Assembly: GCA_030062745.1 (NCBI GenBank)
Contig: CP099848.1
Location: 6,069,685-6,133,684 of the forward strand
DNA: 64,000 nt
Direction: 5' to 3'
Source of the DNA: Capitulum mitella
Taxonomy: Eukaryota; Arthropoda; Thecostraca; Pollicipedomorpha; Pollicipedidae
The notes beneath the pieces were generated by a model. It was given only the letters and a program-made list of their open reading frames with translations. It was not told the DNA's origin and did not search any database. Each line of letters begins with the position of its first letter. Positions within the stretch are counted from its first letter, which is position 1. Below are positions 22,270 through 34,044 of the stretch, one piece after another. A program made the translations under genes and the position numbers.

Positions 22270-25235
22270 CAAGCGCCTGACTGCTGCGTCCATGAAGAAG
22301 ACAAGAAACAAACTCTTGGAATGCAGCCGGACGCCATAGATGCTTTTACACATATCATGTCAAGTCACTGACGTGTTAAAGCAAGGGACTCAAAGGGCAC
22401 AAAATCTAAGGGACAAGGGACACAGAGTCTAACCTCACACCGGAAATTGGTAAATACAAATAAATCGGCTACAAATACACAACTTCGCATAAACCGGCAG
22501 TTTATTATCTAACTCATGGAAACTGCGCTAGATAACTCGCCATATTATATTGCGGGAGGAGTACAAAAGGTAACGGTAAAAAAGATATACTTGCTCAAGG
22601 TAAACCTGGCTTTTGCGAAAAGATTCAGCAAGCGTAGTTCAGGCCAGTCGGATTAAAAACCTCCTGTAAGGGGAAATGAGAAATACAGTTACCATACCGG
22701 TTTCCTGTGATCCAAGATGAGGGCATGTTTCAACCAAGACTCATGCACTTTTTGACTTGACATGACCTTGGATGGCCACACTTGACCCCGCATGACCATG
22801 CAATTCCAGGATGCTTCTGATCTGATCTGACAACTTCACGCTGAAATCGCGTGAATTAGTGCCGTTTATCTTTAGCGTCACCTTGATATACCTTCGTTCG
22901 TTTCCCTATAATTACTCACTTGACCTAGTTGACGTCATATGACTGCACCTAAGATGAAACGTTTTTGAGTACGGGCGGCTCGGAGCAGTAATTCTGAGCA
23001 CTAGACTGCGACCTTTTTTCTTCATTCTTCACTGACGTAATCTGACCTACCCTAGAGCACCAGCTGTTTACACTTCCTTTGACCTAAAGATGACATTTCT
23101 GACCAAATCACCTTGATTTAGTATGATTAATTAAGCCAATTACGTAATACTGAAGGCGTAGGATGTCAACTTAAGTGACCAAATGTGACAGATGACGTCA
23201 ATTGGTTGTTGGCAGCATTAGTTTGTTAGTCATAAGAGAATATCAGTGACGCTAAAAAACGGCCGTTACACACACACATCTGCCGACGCTACAACTTCAG
23301 GATAGGCCCCACTGAAGGTCCTGCTTGCGGCCGCTTGCGCAGTCCCGTAGCCAGAGACCCACAAATGAAAATCAAGCGCTGGGGGAGAAATGGCGCGCAA
23401 GCTCAAAGCATTTCGATTGCGGCTGCTTGCGCTGCTTGCGCTCAATCTGCCGCAAGCAAACACGTGCCAGGCGAGCCAGACAACATGACAGCGTCGGAGT
23501 GGTAAGTTGTCATTCGCGTATGTGAAATATTCGATGTAATATGAAATATTGTTAATTCGCATTGTAAGCTAAAGACGGAAAGTAAAAAAAAAAATGCGTC
23601 GTAAATTCGATGTGAATGCGAATGTTTACGACCATTTCTGAATAACATTCGTAGTTGGCTGCAGACATACGGCTATCGCGATCACGCAAGCAGGTCTTCG
23701 AGCATGGCCAAAGACCATTACTGTTTTCTCCGACTGTTATCTGACCTGACGCCACCAGATGCCTTCAAAGCAGCAACAGAACATTTCGAAGCCTTTCAGA
23801 GTGTCAGGGGCTCGCGAAATGTGCCTGGAATCTTTCTTTGTTTGTTTGCCTACCGGCCGGAAATGCTTCGGAAGCCATGACGCGATCGTGTTTGATCTTG
23901 CAACACTTCGAAATATATCTTGGACCAGTGAAGCAATGTTTACGGGTCCTAAAACTGAGCGAACTGCTTTCGATTGGCGTTACTTGGTTCAGAGATAAAG
24001 GGATGGTTCTCGAGAAACTCCGGAACAGCGAAGAGCACGTCAATGCCCTTCGCGCATTGACCCTCGACAGTGTGTCAACGAGTCAGTGCACGACAACGTG
24101 CACCATCCATAATCTGGGGCCCCAGGAATTGTCAATGTAGGCGATCATCCGTCTGTTTACCTCGTACCGCGGTCATTCGCGGGGTTACGCTGTCTCGATT
24201 GTCTGGAGACGCGTCAGCAGAATGGTCGACTCGCACACAAATTTCAGGATACGCCAACATGCAAAGCCCGCTGACGATTTTGAAAATGGCGCAGTGGGAA
24301 AACTGGTCTGCAGAACCTCCTGGATCGAAAATCCCCCGGGCAAACGGAAATTTTAGAAAACCACTAAAAACAACAATGGCAAGTAACGGGAAGGGTTCAC
24401 CAGACCACATGTGAGTGCACGCCGGCCATACACAAGAAAGACGCATAACAATGTGCGGAAAACACGGCACTGTTTAGTTAACGCCACCTGTTGTCGGCTG
24501 TGACTGAGTGACTAACAAAATGACTCCTGGTTTTTATGCCGTAACTCTAATCTGCCTTTAACGCCACCCAAACTAGTTTGGTTGGATCACCAGGTTACCT
24601 GGCGGTGGCCTCGGCGTGGTTGGACGTGCATCTGTTAAATACGCGGCTTCCATGCGAATTGTACGCATCTTACCTGATAGCCATGTAAGCCACGCACAAA
24701 TTAATCTACATCGTGGTTCCCCCAAGCGGGAAATTTGTCTCAACGCCGTATTAATTGACGAGATGTCAATGCAATTCAAGAACGACCGGGTTGACATTGG
24801 CCAATGGCTGATATGTCGGAAACTCGCAAAATGTGCTCCCAAACGGTACTTTGGGTGCAAACTCGCATTTCATCGTTATTCAGCCACATGTCTCTCAATG
24901 CAATATTGTTTGTGAAATCCTGTTTGAAAAATCATTTGATATTGTGATTAATATTTGGTATAAAAACCGATGTTGTGTCTTTGACAAAGTTGTTACATGA
25001 TGAATGAAATGCCGTTTGCAACTGTTCATGTGATTTTATTGGTTTGAGATGCTAATCATTCCCAAAATATCGGCATACTCTGGATAAAAGCGCAGTAAAT
25101 CAAAGGAAGGGGAAACAGGATGCCAGCAAGGAAATAGTGTCTGCGAGAGGCATGGACGTTTTAGCTCTGGCTTCCAATTCAACTGAAGCCTCACAAAACC
25201 CAGGGTAAACGCAATTTGTACGGAGATGCAGGGAC
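22270..25235. other. Unassigned stretch, partly TGACCT-rich
   Basis: No gene is recognised. TGACCT/TGACC words and TGACGTCA are frequent at 22740-23210, and the part around 22750-22820 faintly resembles the interior of TT3. This may be a strongly decayed element. A cluster of GCTTGCG words lies at 23325-23460. Frames are 114 codons or shorter. Confidence 0.4.
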
Positions 25236-25241
25236 CCTTAA

Positions 25242-26412
25242 CCCTATTCCCGGAGGGCTAGACGGTATGGTCGATTCCCGGCAGGGGGGGCGGATTCGGC
25301 CCCCCCTGAGATCTCGAGAACTACTTGTCCGATTTCATCGCAACAAACGGCAATCGATTCGCCGAAACGTGAACTACATTTTTATAAAAAGAAATTTTCC
25401 AAATTTCGAAATTTGTGGATACAGGGGGGCAAAAAGATCAAAATGGGGGTACTTTTGGACTTCTTATAACTCCGTTGTTTATGGACTGATTTCGATGTAA
25501 CTGGCATCAATCGAGAGATTATGAATAGGACTTTTACCATGGGTCCACAAATCTGAAATTTTGAGAAAATTCATGGGCGTTCACAGGGTTTCAAAAATAG
25601 GAGGATTAGTTTTCTAACAATTGAATGAACAAAAGAGGCAAACACCCTTTTTTGGCTTCTGATGGTCATGTTATACTAAAGAAGTACAAATCGCATTACA
25701 ATGTTTGTATAATGTTAGCATAGGCGGTGCCAGGGATATTAAAAAAGGGGGAACTGTCACGGCCACACGTTTCTCAGATCAACTTGTGACCTTTGACCTT
25801 AAATGACCTCCAGTGACCTTGGGGTCACTTGCAATGATCTCGTGTGCATTTAATATTATTTGTAAACGTTTTCAATCATTTGAATTCACTCTATTTCAAA
25901 AATTTCATTTTACGGCTATTGCGATATAGGGTACGCGCACTGACATTTTAGGTCATATCTCCGTGACCCGACCCGATATCAAACTGAAACTTGGTACACA
26001 AGTAGAGGACACCCTTCTACGTCATATATATTCCGGGTTTTGCATTTGAAAAAATGGCACCGAAATTATAGCGAGAAAAAACAAATTTTGACTTTTGACC
26101 TTGACCTGACCTTGTAAAATGACCTCAGATAAACAAAATTATATCTGCATATTGCCCAACTATTTAGCTAAACATCCATATAAAGTTTTAAGTTCTAGCT
26201 TTAAAACTCTGCATGGCCAAAAATGGCATGAGGTGCCTCCCAAAAACGTTGCCTGGCTCCGCCCCTGAGCAAAATGGAATTTTGTCACAGTACGCAGAAA
26301 GAATAGCTAGGAAAAGTCACCAAGTTTCGCGAAGCTGCGTTAAAAAGCCTAGAATTGGCAAGCAAAAAACCCGAGGGGGGGCCGATTCCGCCCCCCCCTG
26401 CCGGGAATAGGG
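25242..26412 (+). mobile_element. TT1 element, intact-length copy (TTAA-flanked)
   Basis: TTAA at 25238-25241 and TTAA at 26413-26416 flank a 1171-bp element. It opens with CCCTATTCCCGG and closes with CCGGGAATAGGG, an exact 12-bp inverted repeat. Inside each end lies a hairpin-forming block: CAGGGGGGGC, loop, GCCCCCCCTG near the left end and a mirror of it near the right. The body is AT-rich and lacks a frame over 94 codons. It carries TGACCTTTGACCT at 25787-25799 and TGACCTTGACCTGACC near the right half. TTAA targets and ends beginning CCC are typical of piggyBac-type elements. The size is large for a miniature element. Confidence 0.85.
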
Positions 26413-26527
26413 TTAATCCTAGTTTCATGCGGATTGCCGATTTGAACCCCACGGCGGTTTTTCTGACACTAAAGCCAAACCGCTAGCGCTGTCGGGCCGA
26501 AATTTTACCACGTTTCCTAGTAGTTAA

Positions 26528-29072
26528 CCCGCCCCCGAATGGGGGGGCCGGTTAACCGCCCCCTTAAGCTTTGCAGGAATCCCCTTAAGCAAGGATTGCA
26601 AGAGAATGAACGAACGCTGCGTCACGAAACTTTGTGTATCCTTTTGCTTGATCATTTTTACACCTTGTGTCAAAGTTTTGAGTTCAGGTCAAGTACAGTA
26701 CCTGACCCAGGTGAGATCAAGTGAACCTATCTCTAAAACGTTTAACCCTATTCCCGGAGGGCTGGACGGTATAGTCGATTCCCGGCAGGGGGGGCGGATT
26801 CGGCCCCCCTGAGATCTCGAGAATTACACATCCGATTTCGTCACAACAAAAGGCAATCGATTTACCATGACGTAAACTGCATTTTTATGAAAAGAAATTT
26901 GGAAAATTCTGAAAGGAGTGGATACAGGGGGGCAAAAATGTCAAAATTAAGGGTATTTTTGGACTTCTTTTAACTCCATTGTTTATGGACCGATTTTGAT
27001 GAAACTGGCATGAATCGAGAGATTATGAATGGGATTTTTACCATTGGTACACACATTTGAAATTTTGAATAAATTCATGGGCGTTCACAGGATTTGAGAA
27101 ATAGGCAGGATTAGTTTTTCAACAACTGAATGGACAAAAAAGGCAAAAACGCTCTTTTGGCTTCTGCTAGGCATGTTATGCTAAAGAAGTACAAATCACA
27201 TTACAATGTTTGTATAATGTTAGCATAGGCGGTGCCAGGAACATGAAAAAGGGAAGAACTGTCATGGTCACACGTTCTTCAGATCAATTTGTGACCTTTG
27301 ACATTAAATGACCTCAAGTGACCTTGGAGTCACTTGAAATGATCTCGTGTGCATTTGATATTATCTGTAAACGTTTCTGAGCATTTGAATCCATTCTATT
27401 TCAAAATTTCCATTTTACGGCTATTGTGATATACGGTACACGCACTGACATTTGAGGTCATAGTTCTGTGGCTCGACCTTACATCAAGCTGAAACTTAAA
27501 ACACAAGTAGAGGACACCATTCTACGTCATATGTATTCCGGGTTTGTTCTTTAAAAAAAGCGCCGAAATTATTACCATAAAACAAAATTTTGCTCTTTGA
27601 CCTTCACTTGACCTTGTGAAATGGCCTCACATAAACAAAATTGTATTTGCACATTGCCCAACCATTTAGCTATACATCAATATAAAGTGTTAAATTCTAT
27701 CTTAAAAACGCTGTTTTTAGCAGGCATTTTCCTTTTACCCTCAACATGGCCAAAAATGGCCTGAGGTGCCTCCCAAAAACGTTGTCGGGCTCCGCCCCTG
27801 AGCAAAATAGAATTTTGAAATTTCGTCACGGCACGTAAAAAAAGTAGCTGGGAAAAGTCACCAAGTTTTGTAAAGCTGTGTCAAAAAACCTGGAACTGGC
27901 AAGCAAAAACCCGATGGGGGGGGGCGGATTCGGCCCCCTTCCGGGAATAGGGTTAACGCCCCATAATTTTTTCGGAAAACAAGATATCACAACAAAAATC
28001 TCAGGAAACAGAGATTTTGATGTATGCATGATGAACCAATCTGATAGCTCAGAACAAACGAACAGAAAAATCTGATATCTCATGCTTTTCGGAATTGGAA
28101 TTTTCAGGGTCACTGACTTAAGGTCAACCCCATTTTTAATAAATATCGTCATTTTTCGGGATTTGACGCTTTTTTACAACATCTTTAGTGTGAGGTGATG
28201 CAAACATCCCTTTACCTGGATTTACCTAACATCCCTTTAATGGATTAAGTATGAATGACTTTCAGCCATTGACTTGGAGTCAGGTTACGAATAACTGTTA
28301 CGAGTCAAAATACACCGCCTTTGAAATCGGCGATGAATTCTTAGAACGGGTATGAAATGGTGGCACTGGCTCGTACGGTTGGGAGCAATACCGAAAAAGT
28401 TCAAGAAGTTTTAAAATTACATATTTTGGGAAAAACAGACTTTCGTGAACAAAGCCTCGCTAGTTGTGTAGAATGATAACTACTGAGTTTTTTTTCTTCA
28501 AAATTTAAGCATGAGAAACCATCATAAGAATAACTATATAATAATAACTAATAAGCCGATATATAATAAATAACTATATATGCCGAATAAGAAATGTTAA
28601 ATGAAAAGCCCTATACCGTGAAAATAAAGAACGCCTGAAATTAATTCCCTCATATTTCGTATAGCATCAGGTTGCGGCACCCGCCAGCGGTCGGGGCGAA
28701 AATCGCCTTATTTTTAATTCAACGTTTCCAAGTGTATATTAAACAGATCATAAAGACTAGGCATGTATCGACATCTGCGGACTTTTACCTCTTTATTAGT
28801 GCCTTTACCTAGACTTGAATCATCATAGCTTTTGAGATCCAGGCCGCTGCTCGGTTCCATGGAGTCGGCTGTGAGGAAACATAGGTGGGGTGTGAATAGC
28901 TTACATATTATCCAAAACTAAAAATGAGATCAGTTTCGAGCTATGCTTGTCACGAGTGTTCCACTGGTGTGCTTATTTTTATCGTGCGACCAGCCGTTCA
29001 TAAGTTACAGGGGTGGGCTGCTAACCGCCTCCCGTCGAGAGTGATTGGTGCCGACTGCCAATCAGGCGCGGG
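26528..29072 (+). mobile_element. TT2 element interrupted by a nested TT1
   Basis: TTAA at 26524-26527 precedes CCCGCCCCCGA, and GCGCGGG precedes TTAA at 29073-29076. The element is split by the TT1 copy at 26746-27952. Without that copy it is about 1.33 kb and aligns throughout with 53226-54442: CACGAAACTTTGTGTA, ACACCTTGTGTCAAAGTTT, TTTTTCGGAAAACAAGATAT and so on. It lies only about 110 bases after the preceding TT1 copy. No coding frame is present. Confidence 0.8.
26746..27952 (+). mobile_element. TT1 element nested in TT2
   Basis: TTAA at 26742-26745 and TTAA at 27953-27956 flank 1207 bp that match the copies at 25242 and 41457 along their full length. The ends are CCCTATTCCCGG and CCGGGAATAGGG. 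The disrupted target is readable: joining its two flanks matches the uninterrupted TT2 copy around 53405-53450, so TT1 arrived after TT2. The nuclear-receptor-like site is decayed here (TGACCTTTGACAT at 27292-27304). Confidence 0.85.
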
Positions 29073-29229
29073 TTAACACATCAAACCGAAATTTGCATGC
29101 CTGCATGTACTAGGAGCGGTTTCAGGACACGTTTCTGGGAGAACTGTCAGACCATTGTGCGGTCGTTTCAGACACCAGTTCTCTCCCTGGAGGCATTTCA
29201 CGACAGATCGACCAGTGTCGAACACTTTC

Positions 29230-29732
29230 ATCTCTTAGAATTGGGTGAAAATTAGTCCCAAAGGTCATCTTGGGTTGAGTTCTGAATTCAAAGACTTCGA
29301 AGCTGTTGGGTGGTGTGGCTGTCTTTGACAGTCGGTAAAACTGGAAACAATAATGACAAAAATGTGTTAATGCACAATGCCACATCCCAAAATATTCAAA
29401 AAAGCTATTATGTCATTCTGAAGAATTTGATAGCACCTATACAGCAGGCGTCGTGACCTTATGTTCCATGACCTAGCTTGACTTCATACTAAACAAAACC
29501 TTAACTTCTGTAGGACAAAAATAAAAGCTCAGTCAATTTCGAACTTCAGCTTCAGCTTCCACTTTCAACTTTAACCAATTCGAAAATATTTAAACAACAA
29601 AAATGGAGTTTTTTCTGTATTAAGTATGCTTCACTTTTAACGCTACTATAGAAGGTCATTTCCAGAATGGTAAATTATACAGACACGTTTTCACAAAATC
29701 TTCCTACCTGGGTGTTTCTAGGTCCAGTTGAA
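29230..29732 (+). repeat. R5 repeat, copy II, left part
   Basis: The sequence aligns with 9600-10010 and is broken by a TT1 copy at 29733. The pre-insertion target can be read from copy I as CAGTTAAATG (near 10004). Here it has become CAGTTGAA plus the TT1 end. The outer left boundary is approximate. Confidence 0.6.
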
Positions 29733-31243
29733 CCCTATTCTCGGAGGGCTAGACGGTATGGCCGATTCCCGACGGAGGGGGGGAGGGGGCGGACTCGGCC
29801 CCCTGAGATCTCGATAACTTCACATGCGATTTCATCGCAGGAAACGGCAATCGATTTTCCATAATGCAAACTACATTTTTTAAAAAGAAGTTTTCAAAAT
29901 TTCGAAAGAGGTGGATACAGGACGATAAAAAAGTAAAATTGGAGTATATTTATGGACTTCTTATAACTCTTGTTTATGGACCGATTTTGATAAAATTGGT
30001 GTGAACTAAAAGATTATGGATGGGACTTCTATCTTTGCTCCATGCATTTGAAATTTTGGGAAAATTCCTAGGCGTTCAGAGGTTTTCGAAAACAGGATTA
30101 GTTTTCCAAAAAACTGGATCACCAAAAACTTAAAAGCACTCTTCTGGCTTCTACTACTTATACTACGCTGAAAAAGTACAAATTGTATCACAGTGTTTGT
30201 AGAATGTCAGCATAGGCGGCGCCAGGGGCATGAAAAAGGGGAACTGTCGTGGTCACATGTTCTTCAGACCGACTTGCGATCTTTGACCTTAAATGACCTC
30301 CAATGACCTTGGAGTCGCTTGGAATGATGTCGTGTGCATTTAGTATTGTCTGGAAATGCTTCCAGTCATTTGAATTCACACTATTTCTAAAATTTCATTT
30401 TGTGGCTGAAGTGAGATAGTGTACGAGCACTGGTATTTTAGGTCATAGCTTCGTAACCCGACTTTATATCAAGCGGAAATTTAATACACAAGTAGAGGGC
30501 ATCCTTCTACGTCATATACATTCTGGGTTTGGTATTTGAAAAAACAACGCCACAACATTTGCTGCGGAATCAAATTTTGATTTTGACCTTGACCTGCCCT
30601 TGTGAAGTCATCTCAGACAAACAAAATTATATTCGTGTGTTGCCTAACTACTTACCTACACGTAGATATAAAGTCTTAAGTTCTTTCTTAACCCGTCCCC
30701 GACTGGGGGGCAGTTGACTGTCCCCCTCGAAGTTTTTCTGGGATTGCCAGAAAACAAACAAACACAGAGTCACGAAACTTTCTGTACCTTTTGCTTCATC
30801 AATTTTACATTTCGTGTCAAAATTTTGACCTCTGGTCAGTTCAGGTGCCTGACCTAGATCAGGCCAAACAGACCTATGTTAAAAAAAGTTCAGCGCCCTC
30901 TAACTTTTTCGCAAAACAAGATATCTCAATAATACTTTCAGGGATTAGTGATCGTGATAGATACCACAAATCTGCTATCTCAAATTTTTCGGGATTTTCC
31001 GGGTCATTGACCTCAGGTCAAGCCCATTTTTAAAAACATATCGCCGTTTTTTCGAAAATTGACGGAATATTTCATAACATTTTTAGTGTGGAGTAGAACA
31101 GACATCTAGTTACCGTCATTGGGCAAAGTATCAGTGACTTCCAGCCATTGACCTGAGGTCAGGTCAAGAATAACTGTAGTGGGCCAAAATGTACCACCGT
31201 CAAAATCGAGGAGGGCGGATTCAGCGCGCAGCCGGGAATAGGA
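29733..31243 (+). mobile_element. TT1 element, chimeric and internally deleted
   Basis: The left end CCCTATTCTCGG is preceded by TGAA, a decayed TTAA, and the right end CCGGGAATAGGA is followed by TTAA at 31244-31247. TT1 sequence runs to about 30687, where a TT2 element is inserted at TTAA. After about 31208 the sequence jumps directly into the last 35 bases of TT1. The 3' part of TT2 and roughly the last 200 bases of the TT1 interior are therefore missing. Its receptor-like site has two mismatches at the left half (30277-30289). Confidence 0.75.
30692..31208 (+). mobile_element. TT2 element, 5' part, nested in TT1
   Basis: TTAA at 30688-30691 is followed by CCCGTCCCCGACTGGGGGG and about 500 bases of TT2 matching 53226-53745. 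It stops at CCGTCAAAATC, where TT1 terminal sequence begins. A short CAAAA match at the breakpoint is compatible with a microhomology deletion. Confidence 0.75.
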
Positions 31244-31247
31244 TTAA

Positions 31248-32160
31248 TGTCCTGGGTCGAAATGCAACTTTCCGTCTTCGAAATGCGAAATGCATTTGTT
31301 GGCAGCAGTCGATTTAAACAAAATTAAGACAGCAGTTGTCACCTTTTGTGCACTAACACAGCAAAACGTAAGAACTGGAGCCAGCAACACCTTATGGGAT
31401 AACTCATAGATATTCACGTAACCACTCCCTTTTTACGATTTAACTATTCCTTCTTAATCTACCATTCGTCGAAGCCCTTGGTAATTGCGAAATTGCAAAT
31501 TTTCTCTGTAGTTTCTCCATAAATTCTCCCTAATAACGCTACTGAAGTTTTTCTAGTTTAGACATACAGATAGATTATTTACGAATAGCATGTTTTTTTC
31601 TTCAGCCTGAGGCGTTCCAACATTTCTTGCTTGTCTTCCTATTACGAACAAACAAGTAATGTCAGGGACGCACCCAGTATTTTTGTGAGCAAGGGATGGA
31701 AGTAAAAATGCACGGAATGCTGGCAGGTAGGTTTCTCCTTCCGCGATTCCTCTTTTTCTTGTATATCTAGGCAGACTGGTGTGGCGGTCCCCCTTGAATG
31801 CACCTGTGGTGGGTCCCATCTTAGATGCCACTCTCATTAATACCTTCATGCAACTTAGCAATTTTCATCCCATGAACGACCTTTTTGTCTTTGCCGTCCT
31901 GTTTTTAACAGCATGGTCATCTTGCCATTTGCATTTGACATTGTGTAGTTGTTATTTAACACCCTGTGTAAGCTGTTTGTTTTGTGCATTGATGATTGGT
32001 GCAGTGTCTCTGGTAAAAACGGTCTCGAGTGCTGTGTGCCGCCTGCGGTCTATACTGTGTCCAAACATGGTCGTGTTTGATGTGCGCATGTTCCTTGTCA
32101 GGGTGGTATTTTGATGTTCGCGGGTGTGTATCTTCTGAGCCTTCCCTTGCAGGTGCATGG
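31248..32160 (+). repeat. R5 repeat, copy II, right part
   Basis: The sequence first aligns with 10005-10260 (AACACAG, TAGATATTCA), then with 11860-12520 (ATGGAAGTAAAAATGC, CGATTCCTCTT, TCATCTTGCCATTTGC). The two parts, which are separated by a TT1 in copy I, are continuous here, which shows they belong to one repeat of about 1.5 kb. A 111-codon frame (31779-32114) has a partly open counterpart in the same frame of copy I, but no domain is recognisable. Confidence 0.6.
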
Positions 32161-32510
32161 TTAAGCGCCGACTGATTATTAATGAGTAAGGTGACTGAAG
32201 AACTTCTGCAATCCTGTAATTGAGTATGAATATATATTGGATGTCGTGCACTGTGATTACAATTTATTTCTGTGGACAAAATTGCCAGTTTTGACCATTG
32301 CTGTGTATACCATGCATGCAACATAGTCGGTCATTTGTCTTGAGAAGGAACAGAGACAATTCGCAACGTCCACCAATAAATGACTAGTTTTGGAAATTTT
32401 TCGCATGAACATACCGATAATGACAAACAAACAATACGGAACTTGGAACAGGCGGACAGGAAGCCGATAAATTCTCAATCTGCCGTTGCGTTTAGCAAGC
32501 AATGCATTAA

Positions 32511-33661
32511 TCCTCACTCGGCCGGGGGGTAATCCATCCCCTCCCCCAAAGTTTCCTAAGCGCAGCGACAAACCGGCGGGGCGCAGCGCCGCGAAACGCT
32601 CAGTACCTGTTCTTTTAGCTATTTTGCATCCTGTGTGAAAATCCTAAGTTCCTTTGAGGTCAGGTCACTGACCGGGGTCAGGTGTCCGAAAAATTGTAAA
32701 CCCAACAACTTTTTATGAAGAAGAAGAAGGCTCGACAAATTTTTATGAAACATTCAGAAGTAACAAAATATAACAAACGTAACAATTTCTATGTTTCGGA
32801 CTTTTTTTGCAAAACTGAAGGTCAATGGCCTCAGGCCAGGTCAGTTTTGAGCACTTTTTGGGATTTGGTTTAAATTTCAGCGAATGTTTGCGGGGCTTTC
32901 ATGTTCACACATTGTCAGAAACATGGTCAATAGCATATGCCACCATCATACTACCAGAACACGCGTTGCGTTGGCTCAGGTCATAACCACCGATATGGGT
33001 ATCTGTTGCCGCAACGTACGATTTCCATGAAACCAAAACTGCATGCCTAGGAACAATAAATTTTGTTTTCTTTAGTAGAAATAGACAATGTTATCACATT
33101 CAGAGCAAAAATAAGCTCATTTTAGGTCACCGGAGGCCATCAAAGGTCAGTGACCTCTGGTGACCCCACTTGAGCCAGGGTGACCTATAGGGCAGCGAGA
33201 AATGCTTATCAGGTGTTTTACTACGCTACAAGCATTATTTGCAATCCAATTTGCTACCAAAACCAACAGGTAAGTCGAACGGCAATGCATCATAATAGCG
33301 CCACAAACATGCATGAAATATGGTCCTGGCTTGACCTGACCTCATTTATTTATTGGGTCATTCGTGCTATGAATGTGTTCGGCGTGTTGATAATCATCTT
33401 AGCTTTCCACCAAAATGAGAATCACAACGTCAATGTCCTTTTTTATCGCACCTCTCCTATAGCTCAGTATGACCTATCATGACTTCTGATGATCTCAGTA
33501 TTGGCCCAAGTTTGGAAGGCTTGTGCTTGGGTTAAAATAAATTACAAAAAAACTGAAAAACTCGACTCGCTTTGATGAGTTCTTTTTTGCCGATATTTCA
33601 TTTTTTCTGTGCGACACACAGAACCTAAGATTCGGGGAAGGGCGGATATCCCCCGGCCAAG
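32511..33661 (+). mobile_element. Diverged TT2-related element ending in a (TA)n tract
   Basis: TTAA at 32507-32510 precedes TCCTCACTCGGCCGGGGGG. The inverted counterpart CCCCCGGCCAAGCGA lies at 33651-33663, just before the (TA)n microsatellite. The first 200 bases follow TT2 in order: CGAAACG, TACCTGTTCTTTTAGC, ATCCTGTGTGAAAATC, AGGTCAGGTCACTGACC. The length of about 1.15 kb fits the family. The expected final bases and right TTAA are absent, replaced by the TA tract. Confidence 0.6.
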
Positions 33662-33662
33662 C

Positions 33663-33663
<1 letters not shown>

Positions 33664-33710
<47 letters not shown>
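33664..33710. repeat. (TA)n microsatellite
   Basis: Forty-seven uninterrupted alternating A/T bases directly abut the right end of the TT2-related element. Confidence 0.95.
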
Positions 33711-33712
<2 letters not shown>

Positions 33713-33944
33713 AATATATATAAAGACATAACAAAAATCCGTTGGTCAAAAAATCCGTGATAAATCCATTGAGAAACCCATATCTGAGGGGAAATTAGCT
33801 TGTCGGGCCCTCGGCTCGGCCCCAACCCCCATTCATTTACACAAAATGACACCCCTGGCTACCAAACGTTTTCAGCTCTGGTCCTTAGATTTGTTGCTGA
33901 AGAAAATCAGACGAGAACGTCTGGAAGCCCATTAACGTCTCAAC

Positions 33945-34042
33945 TATGTATATATCTATATATCTATATATACATATATATATATGTATGTACACATATA
34001 TATATACATATATATATATATGTGTGTGTGTGTGTATATGTC
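33945..34042. repeat. Compound TA/TATC/TG microsatellite
   Basis: TATATC, TATACA, TATGTA and finally a (TG)n run (34020-34034) form an interrupted alternating purine-pyrimidine tract. Confidence 0.9.
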
Positions 34043-34044
34043 TA

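Noticed and set aside
25262..25285. tRNA B-box-like GGTCGATTCCC near the TT1 left end
   Set aside because: It fits the B-box only partly, lacks an A-box at the right distance, and is explained as TT1 terminal sequence.
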